From Leucobacter muris (GTDB lineage: Bacteria > Actinomycetota > Actinomycetes > Actinomycetales > Microbacteriaceae): DNA of 64,000 bases. Shown piece after piece: positions 27,575 to 37,964 of this stretch (positions are counted from its first letter, which is position 1; each line of letters opens with the position of its first letter). The notes beneath the pieces are model-generated. The model did no database searches, was not told the origin of the DNA, and saw nothing but the letters and a program-made list of their open reading frames with translations. The position numbers and the translations under genes were made by a program. The DNA lies in assembly GCF_004028235.1 (NCBI RefSeq), contig NZ_CP035037.1:1054001-1118000 (forward strand), written 5' to 3'.

Positions 27575-27811
27575 ATGGCGAAGCAGGAGACGCTGTTCGA
27601 GGAGAGCTCGCAGGGAGCGGTGAGCGCGGTGACCGCGATCGCCTTCATCCTCTCGATCGTGCTGGTGGTCGGCGGAATGGTGCTCATGAGCTTCGGCTTC
27701 AACGTCGAATTGGGCCAGGTGGTCGAGCTGTGGACCTTCGCGGGAGGTCTGGCGGCGACGTTCATCGGCTTCATGCTGCCCTTCACGCTGCTGCCCGCGA
27801 TCGGCAAGTAG
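27575..27811 (+). CDS. Small two-helix membrane protein of unknown function
   Basis: 78 residues from ATG 27575, preceded by AAGGAGAGG at good spacing. Two hydrophobic helices (VTAIAFILSIVLVVGGMVLM and FAGGLAATFIGFMLPFTLLP) are joined by a short acidic loop. No known domain is recognised. It lies between nhaA and ilvD and is followed by a long hairpin. Confidence 0.65.
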   Translation: MAKQETLFEESSQGAVSAVTAIAFILSIVLVVGGMVLMSFGFNVELGQVVELWTFAGGLAATFIGFMLPFTLLPAIGK

Positions 27812-27852
27812 CGCGCCGGCCGCAGAACTGAGCGCGCCGCGCAGCAGGAATC

Positions 27853-27887
27853 GAGCGCCGGGAGATCCGAGAGATCTCCCGGCGCTC
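27853..27887 (+). terminator. Hairpin terminator before ilvD
   Basis: A perfect 15-bp stem (GAGCGCCGGGAGATC with GATCTCCCGGCGCTC) and a 5-nt loop. No T tract follows, as is common in high-GC actinobacteria. Confidence 0.65.
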
Positions 27888-27921
27888 TCGCGTATGCGGC
27901 TTCGGTACCTCCCGCGGCGGC

Positions 27922-27927
27922 TAGACT
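27922..27927 (+). promoter_or_regulatory. -10 box, leaderless ilvD
   Basis: TAGACT ends 6 nt before the ilvD ATG. Confidence 0.55.
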
Positions 27928-27933
27928 GTCGCC

Positions 27934-29625
27934 ATGGCAGAGATTGACATGAAGCCGCGAAGCCGCGACGTCACCGACGGGATCGAGAAGGCCGCCGCCC
28001 GAGGCATGCTCCGGGCGGTCGGCATGGGCGACGAAGACTGGGACAAGCCCCAGATCGCGATCGCGAGCTCCTGGAACGACGTCACCCCCTGCAACCTGAG
28101 CCTCGACCGCCTGGCTCAGGGCGCCAAAGAAGGCGTGCACGCGGGCGGCGGCTACCCGCTGCAGTTCGGCACGATCTCGGTCTCTGACGGCATCTCGATG
28201 GGGCACGAGGGCATGCACTTCTCGCTCGTCTCGCGCGAGGTCATCACCGACTCGGTCGAGACCGTGATCATGGCCGAGCGCATGGACGGCTCGGTGCTGC
28301 TCGCGGGCTGCGACAAGTCCCTGCCTGGCATGCTCATGGCCGCCGCCCGGCTCGATCTCGCGTCGGTGTTCCTGTACGCCGGATCCATCGCCCCGGGCTG
28401 GGTCAAGCTCAGCGACGGCACCGAGAAGCAGGTCACCATCATCGACGCCTTCGAGGCCGTCGGCGCCTGCAAGGCGGGCACCCTCAGCGAAGAAGACCTG
28501 AAGCGCGTCGAGTGCGCGATCGCCCCGGGCGAGGGCGCCTGCGGCGGCATGTACACCGCCAACACCATGGCCTGCGTCGCCGAGGCCCTCGGCATGAGCC
28601 TGCCGGGTTCGGCCGCGCCGCCCAGCGCCGACCGTCGACGCGACTACTTCGCCCACCGCTCGGGCGAGGCGGTCGTCAACATGCTGCGCCAGGGCATCAC
28701 CGCCCGCGACATCCTCACCCGCAAGGCCTTCGAGAACGCCATCACCGTGGCCATGGTGCTCGGCGGGTCGACCAACGCGGTGCTGCACCTGCTCGCCATC
28801 GCCCGCGAGGCCGAGGTCGAGCTGACCCTCGAAGACTTCACCCGCATCGGGGCGAAGACCCCGCACCTCGCCGACATGAAGCCCTTCGGTCAGTACGTCG
28901 CAGAAGACTTCGACCGCGTCGGCGGCATGCCCGTCATCATGAAGGCCCTGCTCGACGCGGGCCTGCTGCACGGCGACGCGCTCACCGTGACCGGCAAGAC
29001 GGTCGCCGAGAATCTGGCCGACGTGACCACCGAGCTCGACGGCAAGGTGATCCGCAAGCTCGACGACCCGCTGCACGAGAACGGCGGCCTCACGATCCTC
29101 ACGGGCAGCCTCGCACCCGAGGGCGCCGTCGTGAAGACCGCGGGCTTCGACGCCGAGGTCTTCGAGGGCCCCGCCCGCGTCTTCGACCGTGAGCGCGCCG
29201 CCATGGACGCGCTCACCGAGGGGCGCATCGACAAGGGCGACGTCGTCGTGATCCGCTACGAGGGCCCCAAGGGCGGCCCCGGCATGCGCGAGATGCTCGC
29301 CATCACCGCGGCCATCAAGGGCGCGGGGCTCGGCAAGGATGTACTACTATTGACCGACGGACGATTCTCGGGCGGCACAACCGGCCTGTGCATCGGCCAC
29401 ATCGCACCGGAGGCGACGGACGGAGGTCCGGTAGCCCTGGTCCGCGACGGCGACCTGATTCGGGTCGATGTCGTCGCACAAACGCTCGATCTGCTGGTAG
29501 ATCCCGCCGAGCTTGAGGCCCGCCGAGCAACCTGGGCCCCGCTTCCCCCGCGATACACGCGCGGTGTTCTGGCAAAGTACGCCAAGCTCGTCCGTTCGGC
29601 ATCCGAGGGCGCCGTCACCGGCTGA
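27934..29625 (+). CDS. ilvD: Dihydroxy-acid dehydratase
   Basis: 563 residues; third step of valine and isoleucine synthesis, an iron-sulfur enzyme. Cluster cysteines are visible in [12 protein letters not shown] and [16 protein letters not shown], and an early [18 protein letters not shown] matches the family. The C-terminal [20 protein letters not shown] is also conserved. ATG 27934 has a -10 box 6 nt upstream and no ribosome site, so it is likely leaderless. It heads the ilvD-ilvB-ilvN-ilvC group, with 154 nt before ilvB that may hold a separate control region. Confidence 0.97.
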   Translation: MAEIDMKPRSRDVTDGIEKAAARGMLRAVGMGDEDWDKPQIAIASSWNDVTPCNLSLDRLAQGAKEGVHAGGGYPLQFGTISVSDGISMGHEGMHFSLVSREVITDSVETVIMAERMDGSVLLAGCDKSLPGMLMAAARLDLASVFLYAGSIAPGWVKLSDGTEKQVTIIDAFEAVGACKAGTLSEEDLKRVECAIAPGEGACGGMYTANTMACVAEALGMSLPGSAAPPSADRRRDYFAHRSGEAVVNMLRQGITARDILTRKAFENAITVAMVLGGSTNAVLHLLAIAREAEVELTLEDFTRIGAKTPHLADMKPFGQYVAEDFDRVGGMPVIMKALLDAGLLHGDALTVTGKTVAENLADVTTELDGKVIRKLDDPLHENGGLTILTGSLAPEGAVVKTAGFDAEVFEGPARVFDRERAAMDALTEGRIDKGDVVVIRYEGPKGGPGMREMLAITAAIKGAGLGKDVLLLTDGRFSGGTTGLCIGHIAPEATDGGPVALVRDGDLIRVDVVAQTLDLLVDPAELEARRATWAPLPPRYTRGVLAKYAKLVRSASEGAVTG

Positions 29626-29666
29626 CCCGGTTCGCCGAACATGCCGTCGACGGGTTCGAACTCGGA

Positions 29667-29684
29667 CGCCCACACAGGTGGGCG
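29667..29684 (+). other. Hairpin in the ilvD-ilvB gap
   Basis: CGCCCAC and GTGGGCG form a 7-bp stem with loop ACAG. Outer bases CGGACG (29663) and CGTCCG (29691) could pair as an alternative. It precedes a 25-codon leader frame and could take part in attenuation. Confidence 0.35.
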
Positions 29685-29705
29685 ATCCCGCGTCCGGGCC
29701 CGTCG

Positions 29706-29783
29706 ATGAGCATCACCCGCGAGCATCGGCTCCTCCTCCGCGCCAATCGCACCCACACCTCACACCAGGAAAGCAAGAGATGA
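29706..29783 (+). CDS. Possible 25-residue ilvB leader peptide
   Basis: ATG 29706 opens a frame reading [20 protein letters not shown] and QESKR, whose TGA overlaps the ilvB ATG (ATGA). It contains three consecutive CTC leucine codons and one isoleucine. A leader rich in branched-chain codons ahead of acetolactate synthase could act in attenuation or translational coupling. Only four such codons are present, so the call is weak. Confidence 0.3.
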   Translation: MSITREHRLLLRANRTHTSHQESKR

Positions 29784-31579
29784 CCTCGGAATCGAGTGCA
29801 GTTCCCCCATCGAAACCCGCGGCGCCCCGCGGCGAGCGGATGACCGGCGCGAGGGCTGTCGTCCGCAGCCTTGAGGCCCTCGGCGTCACCGACGTCTTCG
29901 GCCTGCCCGGCGGCGCCGTGCTGCCCCTCTACGACACGCTCATGGACGCCGGCGACCTGCGTCACGTGCTCGTGCGCCACGAGCAGGGCGGCGGCCACGC
30001 CGCCGAGGGCTTCGCGGCCGCGACCGGCAAGGTCGGCGTCTGCATCGCCACCTCCGGGCCCGGCGCGACCAACCTCGTCACCGCGATCGCCGACGCCTAC
30101 ATGGACTCCGTGCCGCTGCTCGCGATCACCGGACAGGTGTTCTCGCACCTCATGGGCTCGGACGCGTTCCAGGAGGCCGACATCGTCGGCATCACCATGC
30201 CCATCACCAAGCACTCCTTCCTCGTGAAGCGAGCCGAGGACGTGCCCGGAGCGATCGCGGCGGCCTACCACCTCGCCTCGACCGGCCGGCCCGGCCCCGT
30301 GCTCGTCGACATCACGAAGGACGCCCAGGAGGGCGAGCTCGACTTCGAGTGGGATCCCCGCGTCGACCTCGCCGGCTACCGGCCCATCACCAAGGCCAAC
30401 AGCAAGCAGATCCAGGCCGCCGCCGAGCTCATCGCGGCGTCGCAGCGCCCCGTCTTCTACGTGGGCGGCGGCGTCGGCCGCGCAGGGGCCTCCGAGGAGC
30501 TGCTGCAGCTCGCCGAGCTGGTGGGCGCCCCCGTCGTGACCACGCTCATGGCGCGCGGCGTCTTCCCCGACTCGCACCCGCAGCACCTCGGCATGCCCGG
30601 CATGCACGGCACCGTCCCCGCAGTGCTCGCGCTGCAGGAGGCCGACCTGCTCATCACCCTCGGCGCGCGCTTCGACGACCGCGTGACCGGCAAGGCCGCG
30701 CTCTTCGCGCCCGAGGCGAAGGTGATCCACGCCGACATCGATCCCGCCGAGATCGGTAAGATCCGCGCCGCCGACGTGCCCATCGTGGGCGACGCCGCCG
30801 ACGTCATCTCCGATCTCATCGCAGCGGTCTCGACCGCCAAGCTCAGCCGCGAGTTCGCCGACATCTCGACCTGGTGGGATCGCCTGCGCCTGCTGCAGGA
30901 GCGGTTCCCGCTCGGCTACCAGGAGACCAGCGACGGGCTGCTCTCGCCGCAGCTGGTGATCCAGCGCATCGGCGAGCTCACCGGCCCCGAGGGCATCTAC
31001 GCCGCGGGCGTGGGCCAGCACCAGATGTGGGCCGCGCAGTTCATCAAGTACGAGCGCCCGAACGCCTGGCTCAATTCGGGCGGCGCCGGCACCATGGGCT
31101 ACGCGGTCCCCGCGGCCATGGGTGCCAAGGTCGCCGAGCCGGATCGTGTCGTGTGGGCGATCGACGGCGACGGCTGCTTCCAGATGACCAACCAGGAGCT
31201 CGCCACCTGCGTGGTGAACGACATCCCCATCAAGGTCGCCATCATCAACAACTCGTCGCTGGGCATGGTGCGGCAGTGGCAGACCCTCATCTACGAGGGC
31301 CGCTACTCGAACACCGAGCTCAACACCGGGCACGGCTCGCCGCGCATCCCCGACTTCGTGAAGCTCGGCGACGCATACGGCTGCCTCGCGATCCGCGTGG
31401 AGCGCGAAGACCAGATCGACGACGCCATCAAGCTCGCGCTCGAGACCAACGATCGCCCCGTCGTCATCGACTTCGTGGTGAGCGCCGACGCGATGGTGTG
31501 GCCGATGGTGCGCCAGGGCACCTCCAACAGCGACATCCAGTACGCCCTCGAACACAGCCCCGAGTGGGAGGAGGAGTAA
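29780..31579 (+). CDS. ilvB: Acetolactate synthase large subunit
   Basis: 599 residues; ThDP enzyme making acetolactate and acetohydroxybutyrate. The ThDP glutamate lies in [15 protein letters not shown] and the ThDP-Mg motif is [20 protein letters not shown] then PIKVAIINN. The FAD-domain is in the middle ([14 protein letters not shown]). ATG 29780 is chosen for AGGAAAGCAAGAG upstream and its overlap with the small leader frame; the longer upstream frame is noise. IlvN starts 3 nt after the stop, as expected for the regulatory subunit. Confidence 0.97.
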   Translation: MTSESSAVPPSKPAAPRGERMTGARAVVRSLEALGVTDVFGLPGGAVLPLYDTLMDAGDLRHVLVRHEQGGGHAAEGFAAATGKVGVCIATSGPGATNLVTAIADAYMDSVPLLAITGQVFSHLMGSDAFQEADIVGITMPITKHSFLVKRAEDVPGAIAAAYHLASTGRPGPVLVDITKDAQEGELDFEWDPRVDLAGYRPITKANSKQIQAAAELIAASQRPVFYVGGGVGRAGASEELLQLAELVGAPVVTTLMARGVFPDSHPQHLGMPGMHGTVPAVLALQEADLLITLGARFDDRVTGKAALFAPEAKVIHADIDPAEIGKIRAADVPIVGDAADVISDLIAAVSTAKLSREFADISTWWDRLRLLQERFPLGYQETSDGLLSPQLVIQRIGELTGPEGIYAAGVGQHQMWAAQFIKYERPNAWLNSGGAGTMGYAVPAAMGAKVAEPDRVVWAIDGDGCFQMTNQELATCVVNDIPIKVAIINNSSLGMVRQWQTLIYEGRYSNTELNTGHGSPRIPDFVKLGDAYGCLAIRVEREDQIDDAIKLALETNDRPVVIDFVVSADAMVWPMVRQGTSNSDIQYALEHSPEWEEE

Positions 31580-31581
31580 CC

Positions 31582-33179
<1,598 letters not shown>

Positions 33180-33211
33180 CCGTCGAGGCTCCCCGAACCC
33201 GCTGAGGGGAG

Positions 33212-33251
33212 CAGAGGGGTGCCGGGGATGCACATCCCCGGCACCCCTCTG
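33212..33251 (+). terminator. Terminator of the ilvBNC operon
   Basis: A 19-bp perfect palindrome (CAGAGGGGTGCCGGGGATG and its complement) separated by 2 nt, so about 17 bp of stem with a 6-nt loop. It ends in CCTCTGTCG. Confidence 0.85.
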
Positions 33252-33325
33252 TCGTACCCGGTAGGGGAGACGGCAAGCGGGCCGCCGGGGTGCGCGCCGG
33301 TCGAGCCGGCGAGACGGCGCGCCGC

Positions 33326-36079
33326 CTAGCGCTTCGCCGCGCGCGTGGTGCGGGCCGTGGCCTCGGCCGCCCAGGGGTCCTCGGGCCAGGGATGCTTCGG
33401 GTATCGGCCGCGCATCTCGCGGCGCACCTGCTGGTACGGCCCGTTCCAGAACGACGACAGGTCGTCGGTGACGGCGAGCGGCCTGCGGGCGGGGGAGAGC
33501 AGGTGGAAGAGGATCGGCACGCGCCCCCGGGCGATCCTCGGAGTCTCGGCGAGGCCGAACACCTCCTGCAGCTTCACCGCGACGACGGGCGCAGCCGTCG
33601 GATCCGCCGTCGCATCGGGGTAGTCGATGCGCGCGCTCGATCCCGACGGCACCGTCAGCCGCTCCGGCGCGAGCTCGTCGAACCGCGCCGCCTCCGGCCA
33701 CGGCAGCAGGCGCCGCAGCGCTGCGGCCGTATCGATGCCGCGCAGCGACCCATCCGGCCGCAGCCGGGCGAGATCGGGCCCGAGCCACACATCGAGGCGC
33801 TCCGTCAGCGACTCGTCGTCCATCGCGGGCCACGGTTCGCCGAACTCCCGGTGCAGCAGCGCGAGGCGGGATCGCAGGGAGTTCGCCGTCTCCGACCAGT
33901 CGAGCGCCGAGAGCCCGCGCTCGCGCAGATGCGCGGCGAGGGCGGGGCCGACGTCCTCGGGCGTCGCCGCGACGGGCGCCGAGGAGAGCAGGATCGCGCC
34001 GATCCTGCGCTCCTCCCGCATTCGCACCCGGCCGGCCTCGACGCGCGCCGCCCGGTCGCTCGTGAGGAGCGGACCCCCGAGCAGGAGCGCGTCGTCGACG
34101 TCGAGGTGGGCGGCGAGGCGGATCACCGCGCCGGTGCCGTCTGCTGAGCGGCCGGAGGCGCGCTGCACCTCGCGCACCGCGATCCACTCGCTGCCGATGA
34201 GGCCGCTGCCCTCGGGCAGGGCCGCGCGCGTGCCGCTCGCGAACAGGTAGCTGCGGGAGTGCTCGCCGGTGCGGCGGGCGATCCACTCGGGCCTCGAGAG
34301 GGCCACGACGGCACCCGGAGCGGCGGCGGCGCGGTGGGTCGCCGCTCCGGTAGTCGCCCCGGCCATCTCGGTGCGGGCGATCCCCGCGAGCCTGCGAGCC
34401 TCGCGGCGCCAGCGGTCCGCGCCCGGGGCGCGCCCCGAACGCAGCTCGCGCAGCAGGCTCGCGAGATCGGCGCCGGACTCCCGATGATCGTCGGAGATCG
34501 CGGCCACGATCCCGCCCACCAGCTCGACGTCGCCGAGCTGCTGCGCACCTGCCAGCAGCGCCCGCGCCTCGCGAGCCCCGACGGGGAGCCGTACGACCCG
34601 CTCGCCGAGCGACGTGATGCGCCCCGACCCGTCCACCAGCTCGAGCGAACGCAGCACCTCGACCGCGACCTCCATCGAGACCGTCGGCGGCGGCGTGGGC
34701 AGCGCGAGACCCGCCCCGCCGGGCGTGCCCCAGGCCGCGAGCAGCAGCGCCGCATCGGTGAGGTCGGCGGAGGCGATCTCGGGCGCTGCGGCCGCGGGCA
34801 TGCGCGCGAAGTCGGTCGGCGAGTAGACGCGCACGGCGCGGCCCGGGCCCTGCCTGGCTGCGCGCCCCGCCCGTTGCTCCGCGCTCGCGCGCGAAGCGCT
34901 CACCGTCACGAGCCCCGTCATGTCGCGCCCGCGATCGCGGCGCACCTCCCGCGACAGCCCGGAATCGATGACCAGCCGCACCCCGGGCACCGTCAGCGAG
35001 CTCTCGGCGAGCGAGGTGCTCACCACGATGCGGGGCGGATCGCCGCTCCCTCGGCCGCGCACCGCGCGATCCTGCTCGCGGGCGGGGATCCTGCCGTGCA
35101 GCGGCAGCACGTCGATTCGCGGAGGCGACTGCCGATCCCGCGGCGCGCCCCGATCCGCACCGGGTCCCCGCGATCCCGGTCCGTCGCCCGCTCGACCGAA
35201 CGAGCCGGCCGCGCCTGCTCTGGTTCTTGCCCAGGATCCCGCGCCGTCGCGCAGCAGGCGCACCACCTCGTCGACCTCGCGTGCGCCCGGCACGAACACG
35301 AGCGCGTCGCAGCCCTCGTCGGCCTGGGCGGTCGCGGCGACATCCGCGAGGTGGGCGAGATACGCCCGCGTGACCCCGCGCTCGTCGAGCCGAGCCCCGT
35401 CGAAGGGCGCGTAGCCGACGCGCAGAGGATGGAGCGGAGAGGGCACCTCGACGATCGGTGCGGGGTCTTGCGCGCCGTCGCCGAGCAGCGCCGCGATACC
35501 GGCCGCGTCGAGCGTCGCCGACATGGCGATCAGCACGAGGTCGCCTCTCAGCGCGCGCACCTCGGCGAGCAGACCCAGCAGCAGGTCGCCGTCGACGGAG
35601 CGCTCGTGCACCTCGTCGAGGATCACGGCGTCGACGCCGTGCAGCTCGGGGTCGGCGACGAGGCGCCGCAGCAGCACCCCGGGCGTCAGCACCTCCAGCC
35701 TCGTATCCGGGCCCACCCGGCGCTCGCCGCGCACGGTGAAACCGACCGGTCCGCCGACCTCGGCGCGGGTGCCGTTCGTGGCGCGCGTGTCGTTCACGCC
35801 GTTCGCATCGCGCGGTTCGCCGCCGTCGGCACCGTCGAGTTCGGCGATGCGCCTCGCCGCCGCGCGCACCGCGACGCGACGCGGCTGCGTGAGCAGCACC
35901 CTGCCCCCGCCCCGCTGCGCTGCGAGATTCGCGACGAGCGGCGGCACGAAGGTGGTCTTGCCGGTGCCTGGCGGGGCTGTGATGACGCACGCCCCGCTGA
36001 GCGCGGCCCGCTCGATCTCGTCGCGCGCCGCGGCGACGGGCAGCCCTGCGCCGATGCGGTCGAGGTCGAAGCGGTGCAT
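33326..36079 (-). CDS. hrpB: ATP-dependent helicase HrpB
   Basis: 917 residues, about 100 longer than E. coli HrpB. DEAH-type motor: Walker A PPGTGKT at 36-42, TQPRRVAVRAAA at motif Ia, DEVH at 155-158, SAT in LIAMSATLDAAG, then helicase C motifs STSLAESSLTVPGVRLVIDS and QRAGRAARQGPG. The HrpB-specific C-terminal domain ends FLGP-like as LLPWPEAARFDELAPERL and DLSSFWNGPYQQVRREMRGR plus YPKHPWPEDP, the diagnostic end of the family. Extra residues lie in low-complexity inserts near 85-110 and 290-320. It is a single gene; its RNA substrate is unknown. Confidence 0.95.
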   Translation of the reverse strand: MHRFDLDRIGAGLPVAAARDEIERAALSGACVITAPPGTGKTTFVPPLVANLAAQRGGGRVLLTQPRRVAVRAAARRIAELDGADGGEPRDANGVNDTRATNGTRAEVGGPVGFTVRGERRVGPDTRLEVLTPGVLLRRLVADPELHGVDAVILDEVHERSVDGDLLLGLLAEVRALRGDLVLIAMSATLDAAGIAALLGDGAQDPAPIVEVPSPLHPLRVGYAPFDGARLDERGVTRAYLAHLADVAATAQADEGCDALVFVPGAREVDEVVRLLRDGAGSWARTRAGAAGSFGRAGDGPGSRGPGADRGAPRDRQSPPRIDVLPLHGRIPAREQDRAVRGRGSGDPPRIVVSTSLAESSLTVPGVRLVIDSGLSREVRRDRGRDMTGLVTVSASRASAEQRAGRAARQGPGRAVRVYSPTDFARMPAAAAPEIASADLTDAALLLAAWGTPGGAGLALPTPPPTVSMEVAVEVLRSLELVDGSGRITSLGERVVRLPVGAREARALLAGAQQLGDVELVGGIVAAISDDHRESGADLASLLRELRSGRAPGADRWRREARRLAGIARTEMAGATTGAATHRAAAAPGAVVALSRPEWIARRTGEHSRSYLFASGTRAALPEGSGLIGSEWIAVREVQRASGRSADGTGAVIRLAAHLDVDDALLLGGPLLTSDRAARVEAGRVRMREERRIGAILLSSAPVAATPEDVGPALAAHLRERGLSALDWSETANSLRSRLALLHREFGEPWPAMDDESLTERLDVWLGPDLARLRPDGSLRGIDTAAALRRLLPWPEAARFDELAPERLTVPSGSSARIDYPDATADPTAAPVVAVKLQEVFGLAETPRIARGRVPILFHLLSPARRPLAVTDDLSSFWNGPYQQVRREMRGRYPKHPWPEDPWAAEATARTTRAAKR

Positions 36080-36405
36080 GCGTCCAGCCTAGAGGCGGTG
36101 GACGCGTGGGCTCGGGTCGGGCCTGTCCGGGCGCGCGGGGAGGGGTGTTGGCCGGCGGCGGGGCCCAGAGCGCTCGCGAGTGGTCGAAAAGCGCGCCGTG
36201 TCGCGAGAACCCGCGCACCTTTCGACCACTCGCGCTGTTGCGGCGGGGTTCAGACGGGTTAAGGGAGAACTCGACCGGCGCCCGCCGGGGCGCCGTGCGA
36301 CAGTCGGCGCCGGCGTGTCAAGGGCGCGCGAAACCCGGTCGCCCGATGGTAGCGTCGGCCCCAGTTCGATCGATCGCCAGTAACGAGCAGCACGAGGAGG
36401 TCTCT
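36080..36405. other. Intergenic region with a long inverted repeat
   Basis: 326 bp without a gene between hrpB and the small gene at 36406. The only clear structure is the 14-bp inverted repeat at 36176-36233. The remainder is GC-rich with no convincing frame. Confidence 0.6.
36176..36233. repeat. 14-bp inverted repeat, REP-like
   Basis: GCGAGTGGTCGAAA (36176-36189) and TTTCGACCACTCGC (36220-36233) pair perfectly over a 30-nt spacer, and GCGC bases inside extend the fold. It lies in intergenic DNA and could be a dispersed palindrome or a small structured RNA. Confidence 0.65.
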
Positions 36406-36651
36406 ATGAGCACCGACACCCCGCAGGGCGAGCAGACGGAGCGGGTCGAGTCCCAGGGCTCCGAGACCGTCGAGACCGTGGCCACCATCATGGTCGAGGT
36501 CAGGGACACCGCGGGCGCCGCGGCATCGCGCGAGCAAGTCGAGCAGATGATCCGGTGCCGCCTCGATCGGGCAGGCATCGAACTCCCCGATTCCGAGGTC
36601 GCCGGCCTGGCCGTGCAACTCGTGGAGGGCGACGAGCCGGCCCAGGCCTGA
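36406..36651 (+). CDS. Small soluble hypothetical protein
   Basis: 81 residues from ATG 36406 with CACGAGGAGG upstream, a strong ribosome site. The composition is acidic with a helical middle (ASREQVEQMIRCRLDRAGIE). No transmembrane segment or known domain is seen. The neighbour at 36672 is a transporter remnant, so the context gives no hint. Confidence 0.6.
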   Translation: MSTDTPQGEQTERVESQGSETVETVATIMVEVRDTAGAAASREQVEQMIRCRLDRAGIELPDSEVAGLAVQLVEGDEPAQA

Positions 36652-36671
36652 CGGGGCGCGGTGGCCCCAGT

Positions 36672-36794
36672 ACCGGCCGGGAGCTGCTGCTGGGCGGGGA
36701 TCCGGGATCGCAGCCGTGGTTCGCCCTGGCCTGGTGCGCGGGCGCCGCGGTGGTCGGCGTCGCCGTGATCGCCTCGCGCTTCCCGCGCCGCTGA
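36672..36794 (+). pseudogene. Remnant of an ABC-2 type transporter permease C-terminus
   Basis: One frame reads GRELLLGGDPGSQPWFALAW then CAGAAVVGVAVIASRFPRR and a stop. This closely follows the usual end of daunorubicin-type ABC-2 permeases, in which a loop with LLLG is followed by ALAWCxG, a last helix and a short basic tail. Nothing upstream in any frame continues the protein, so only about 40 residues survive. Confidence 0.45.
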
Positions 36795-36852
36795 GAAACC
36801 CCGGCCCCCGATTCGGCGAACGGCTTTCGGCATGCTCCGAGACTCGCGTCGC

Positions 36853-36858
36853 TAGGGT
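36853..36858 (+). promoter_or_regulatory. -10 box before the gene at 36866
   Basis: TAGGGT ends 7 nt before ATG 36866, so the mRNA is probably leaderless. Confidence 0.45.
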
Positions 36859-36865
36859 GGAACCC

Positions 36866-37375
36866 ATGGCGAAAGCAGAGGGCGAGGAGCGCGAGAGCTC
36901 CATCGCGAGCGGGTGGACGGTGCACGCCGACCCCGTCGAGACGGCGTCCGATCCCGACCCCGCCGACCGGCCCGCGGAGATCGCGGACGGACCGGCCGAT
37001 CCGGTTGATCTGACCGACCCCGCCGGGGACTCGGCGGGCCAGCGCGGGCTCCCCGCCCCGACCGAGCAGCTGTCGAACGCCGCGCTCGTGCTGCTCGGCG
37101 TATTCGGAGGCCTCTACCTGCTCTACGCGTGGATCTGGCTCAGCTGGGCGCAGTTCTACGCCGGGCAGAACGCGTCAGTGGCCGAATCGAGCGGCTCGCT
37201 CGGCGCCGTGCTGCAGCAGGTCGTCTTCTGGGCAGCGCCGCTCGCGCCGATCCTGTGGTTCTTCTCGGCCCTCGTGCTGTGCCGCCGAGCGGGGATGCGG
37301 CGGCTCGCTCTCTGGATCGTGATCGGCGCCGTCGTGCTGCTGCCCCTGCCCATCTTCAGCGGAGGAGGAGCCTGA
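36866..37375 (+). CDS. Membrane protein of unknown function
   Basis: 169 residues from ATG 36866. The first 75 are acidic and Pro/Asp-rich (DPDPADRPAEIADGPADPVD), probably disordered. Three hydrophobic helices follow (ALVLLGVFGGLYLLYAWIWL, APLAPILWFFSALVLCRR, LALWIVIGAVVLLPLPIFSG). It overlaps the next small membrane gene as TGATG, so the pair is an operon. No family is recognised. Confidence 0.65.
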   Translation: MAKAEGEERESSIASGWTVHADPVETASDPDPADRPAEIADGPADPVDLTDPAGDSAGQRGLPAPTEQLSNAALVLLGVFGGLYLLYAWIWLSWAQFYAGQNASVAESSGSLGAVLQQVVFWAAPLAPILWFFSALVLCRRAGMRRLALWIVIGAVVLLPLPIFSGGGA

Positions 37376-37695
37376 TGGCCCGGCGCATCATCGCGTGGAC
37401 GGCGGGTGCGCTGCTCCTCGCTCTCTACGCCTACACGGTCATCGCGGCGATCGGCAACGTCGTGCTGCTGCCGCAGATGGCGTCGTCGATGGGCCTCGGC
37501 ATCACGGGTGCGGGCTGGTTCTGGCTCGCCTTCGGCGTCGCCCTGCCGGTGCTCGTACTCGCGCTCGCCCTGCTGATCGGACGTGGCCGCACGGCGGGGC
37601 CGCGGCTGCTCGTGGTCGCGGCGGGGCTGTGCCTCGTGGCGGCCGTGCAGCTCGAGGTGCTGCACCTCGTGCCGCAGTCGAGCTTCTTCGGGTAG
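37375..37695 (+). CDS. Small membrane protein of unknown function
   Basis: 106 residues with three hydrophobic helices (WTAGALLLALYAYTVIAAIG, GAGWFWLAFGVALPVLVLAL, LLVVAAGLCLVAAVQLEVLH). ATG 37375 overlaps the upstream stop (TGATG), with GGAGGAG as ribosome site, so it is coupled to the gene at 36866. No domain is recognised. Confidence 0.65.
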   Translation: MARRIIAWTAGALLLALYAYTVIAAIGNVVLLPQMASSMGLGITGAGWFWLAFGVALPVLVLALALLIGRGRTAGPRLLVVAAGLCLVAAVQLEVLHLVPQSSFFG

Positions 37696-37964
37696 AGCGG
37701 GCCACGCCCACGGGGCGGATGCGGGGCGCCGACTGCGGTGCTCGCGGTGGCTTCGGCGCGGCGGTGAGCGGGATCCGCGCGCGGCAGGGCCCGGCGCCCT
37801 CGCCGAGTGGCCGCGCCGAGTGCCCTCGCCGAGTGCAGGATGACGCGAGATGACGCCGGAGGAGGAACGTCCGCGGGCGCTCCTTGCGCAGCAGGATAGG
37901 ATGGAGACCCGGTTCCGCGTGTCGGGCCGGAAATCTCCTGCCGCTGACCCGAAGGATCCGCTTG

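Noticed and set aside
29626..29779. T-box or other riboswitch before ilvB
   Set aside because: No T-box sequence or specifier-loop layout is visible; only a simple hairpin and a short frame.
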